From: Promethearchaeota archaeon
Lineage (GTDB): Archaea; Asgardarchaeota; Lokiarchaeia; Sigyniarchaeales; SOKP01
Assembly: GCA_016839765.1 (NCBI GenBank)
Contig: JAEOTP010000039.1
Location: forward strand, 1 to 36,215
Length of the DNA: 36,215 nucleotides
Direction: 5' to 3'
A program made the position numbers and the translations under genes. Of this stretch, positions 34,556 to 36,215 are shown piece after piece. Under the pieces are notes generated by a model. That model did no database searches and had not been told where the DNA came from. It saw only the letters and a program-made list of their open reading frames with translations. The first letter of the stretch is position 1, and the number at the start of each line of letters is the position of its first letter.

Positions 34556-35842
34556 TTATATTGATTTATGCAAATTATTTGCTGCAATAAAACTTAACCC
34601 TTTTTCAGTAAGAGCTTTAGCTGTGTGATTAACTGCTCTGTATCTATCAAGATGGTTTATACGTAGAAAATCCCATAATCCTGCTTTCATTAGTTCTTCT
34701 TTAGACAAAAAATATTCAAGAATATCTGTAGGGTGTTCTCTACTTTCCTCAACCTCTATATCTCCACCCTCGTGTTTAGCACTTATATTTTTAACTTTTT
34801 CTGCTAATTCTAATAATTCATCCCTCCGATCATAAGGTTGTCTTACTATACTCTTCCAAGTCTCGGTTATATGATGTTCTAATCTAACCACATCTTCAAA
34901 ATCAAAATTTTTACGAATATATGATGATAATTCAATAGTTTCATTATTAACCGAATTAGCAAGATTAAAGCCTATGAGAGGACTTGAGCCATCTTCGCGA
35001 GCAAACAATTTTGCAGTTAATAAAGTCCAAAGACAAGAATAGGGATTATCATTGCCCATATAAACACTAATCTTGAATTCGTTATTAATTCCTAATTTAT
35101 AAATGAAATATCCAAGTAAAACAGTGCCAGGATTTACGTTAAGCACTTGTTTTATTCCATAATTAGTATAGTAATAGAGAAATTCATCGATCCATTTTAA
35201 AGCAAAATCATTAGGTTGCCCCACACCACCAAAATATCCGGTTATGGTTTCAGGTCCACCTAAATGCACATTTACAGGAAGTCCATCTGGTCCTGGAGCA
35301 GTTCCTTTTGTATCTAATGTCTCAACCCACGTAGAGCCAATAATTTGCATTGCTGCAGCCATGGCAATTAAATCTCCATCTTTCTCCTGTTCCTTCATAT
35401 TTCTAACCCGAATAATCCTTCCAGGAACTAATTGTTGAGTATCAATGGCATCTTTAACAATTGCAATAAGAAATGGAAAATATTGACAGGCAGATAACTC
35501 TAAAGTAACTGCAAAATCCTCTCTGAATTTCATTTCTGATGCTTTCTCTCCAAGAATTTTCTTTCGATATTCAGGTATACTGATAAAAGCATTAATATCT
35601 CTCTGATTAATTAGCCATTCAAGATCTTTTATATAATTTGGATTTACTTTTTCTAGTTTTTGCATTAAATTTTCGACTTTACCAGCCTCTTCAGCTTTTC
35701 TATTGATTTCTTCTATACCACCATATTTATCTAGCAATTCTAAAAGATTAGTAATTAATGGATTACTCTCATCTAAAAGAAAAGCATTAACTGCCTTTAA
35801 GGCCTTATCTGAAATTTCAAGCTTTTTCCTCAAATCTTTCAT
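34556..35842 (-). CDS. Unrecognised 428-residue cytosolic protein, operon partner of DapA-Fae
   Basis: No family was recognised. It lacks signal peptide, membrane helices and nucleotide-binding loops. The first ~110 residues are helical and charged. The middle part looks like an enzyme barrel or lobed domain with conserved-looking glycine and polar blocks: NVHLGGPETITGYFGGVGQPND near 190-211, LNVNPGTVLLGYF, YMGNDNPYSCLW, GFNLANSVN, and RLEHHITETWKSIVRQP. A His/Asp/Glu-rich segment that could bind metal follows (KHEGGDIEVEESREHP). It is first in the unit; the DapA-Fae ATG comes 21 nt after its stop. A ribosome site AAAGGTAAT precedes the ATG. Genomic context makes an enzyme of C1 or aldehyde chemistry most likely. 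Confidence 0.75.
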   Translation of the reverse strand: MKDLRKKLEISDKALKAVNAFLLDESNPLITNLLELLDKYGGIEEINRKAEEAGKVENLMQKLEKVNPNYIKDLEWLINQRDINAFISIPEYRKKILGEKASEMKFREDFAVTLELSACQYFPFLIAIVKDAIDTQQLVPGRIIRVRNMKEQEKDGDLIAMAAAMQIIGSTWVETLDTKGTAPGPDGLPVNVHLGGPETITGYFGGVGQPNDFALKWIDEFLYYYTNYGIKQVLNVNPGTVLLGYFIYKLGINNEFKISVYMGNDNPYSCLWTLLTAKLFAREDGSSPLIGFNLANSVNNETIELSSYIRKNFDFEDVVRLEHHITETWKSIVRQPYDRRDELLELAEKVKNISAKHEGGDIEVEESREHPTDILEYFLSKEELMKAGLWDFLRINHLDRYRAVNHTAKALTEKGLSFIAANNLHKSI

Positions 35843-36045
35843 ATTTTATTATTACCTTTATGTTTTAACTACACTTAGAAATATTCTACCCATGGTATTC
35901 CCATGCATCTAATATTTCAAAAAGAGACCATAAATGTAATATTGGATTCACTTTATTTTAAATTTATTTGAAATCCATCAAAAGTTTTAATTACAATTCG
36001 AAATATCATAACTATATCAGAAATAGTAAGAGTAGATCCTTGAAA

Positions 36046-36215
36046 ATGTTCAAATATAAAGTATCAATTTTGGGAACCGGCTTTATAGGATTGTGTTCAG
36101 CGGCTTGTTTTGCGAATAAAGATATAAAAGTTTTAGCCTCAACCCATAATGAAAAAAAGGCAGCTATGATTAATGAGGGAAAAGCCCCCTTTTATGAAGC
36201 TGGTTTACAGGAAAT
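36046..36215 (+). CDS. UDP-glucose/GDP-mannose dehydrogenase family, 3' truncated
   Basis: Only the first 56 codons are in the window. They read MFKYKVSILGTGFIGLCSAACFANKDIKVLA, then NEKKAAMINEGKAPFYEAGLQE. The GTGFIG dinucleotide loop and the E-G-K-x-P-x-x-E-x-x-L pattern are typical of the N-terminus of UDP-sugar 6-dehydrogenases, which make UDP-uronic acids for surface glycans and protein glycosylation. It is divergent from the 428-residue gene, about 200 nt away. The gene runs off the window end, so catalytic residues are not visible. Confidence 0.88.
   Translation, partial: MFKYKVSILGTGFIGLCSAACFANKDIKVLASTHNEKKAAMINEGKAPFYEAGLQE

Overview
The window is clearly AT-rich and reads as archaeal. 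Several starts have TATA-like boxes at the archaeal distance, and many genes have purine-rich Shine-Dalgarno sequences. The protein set points to an anaerobic, probably Asgard (Lokiarchaeia-like) archaeon: heterodisulfide reductase (Hdr) modules, a tungsten aldehyde:ferredoxin oxidoreductase, a formaldehyde-activating enzyme domain, and an Arf/Rag-like small GTPase with long extensions. The lineage is inferred from gene content only. No rRNA, tRNA or CRISPR was seen.

Layout. 1-3.3 kb: the 3' part of a class V aminotransferase, an aldehyde:ferredoxin oxidoreductase and a PEBP-family protein. 3.5-7.1 kb: a large soluble PAS histidine kinase facing a 7-helix membrane protein. 7.2-10.5 kb: a minus-strand group of two GNAT-fold proteins and an E1/ThiF-like protein. 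10.9-12.2 kb: three small proteins (TPR, charged helical, charged helical). 12.5-19.5 kb: a seven-gene plus-strand operon read as hdrC-hdrB-hdrA-mvhD/flxD-flxC-flxB-flxA. 19.5-25.8 kb: on the minus strand, an HdrD-type protein and a 1648-residue protein that carries two HdrA modules, an NADPH-dehydrogenase (GltD/NfnB-like) module nested inside the first, and a C-terminal MvhD domain. 26-31 kb: the Arf/Rag-like GTPase, a small Sm-like protein, a YyaL/DUF255 protein, a nitroreductase and a peroxiredoxin. 31.2-35.8 kb: a membrane protein and a minus-strand operon of an unrecognised 428-residue protein, a DapA-family aldolase fused to Fae, and an old-yellow-enzyme-type flavoprotein. 36 kb: the start of a UDP-sugar dehydrogenase.

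How the genes may work together. The Hdr island holds two convergent, apparently parallel electron-transfer systems. One is built from separate subunits and takes electrons from NAD(P)H through FlxA. The other packs an NADPH module, two HdrA flavin modules and MvhD into one chain next to HdrD. Both fit flavin-based electron bifurcation between pyridine nucleotide, ferredoxin and a disulfide-type acceptor. No hydrogenase subunit is present, and the acceptor cannot be read from the sequence. The aldehyde:ferredoxin oxidoreductase could feed the same ferredoxin pool.

The two most novel signals are the DapA-Fae fusion, which suggests an aldolase that makes or uses formaldehyde coupled to C1-carrier loading, and the HdrA-[GltD]-HdrA-MvhD megaprotein. 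Two genes of the hdr-flx operon (mvhD and flxA) also seem to lack ATG/GTG/TTG starts at the expected place, despite good Shine-Dalgarno sequences.
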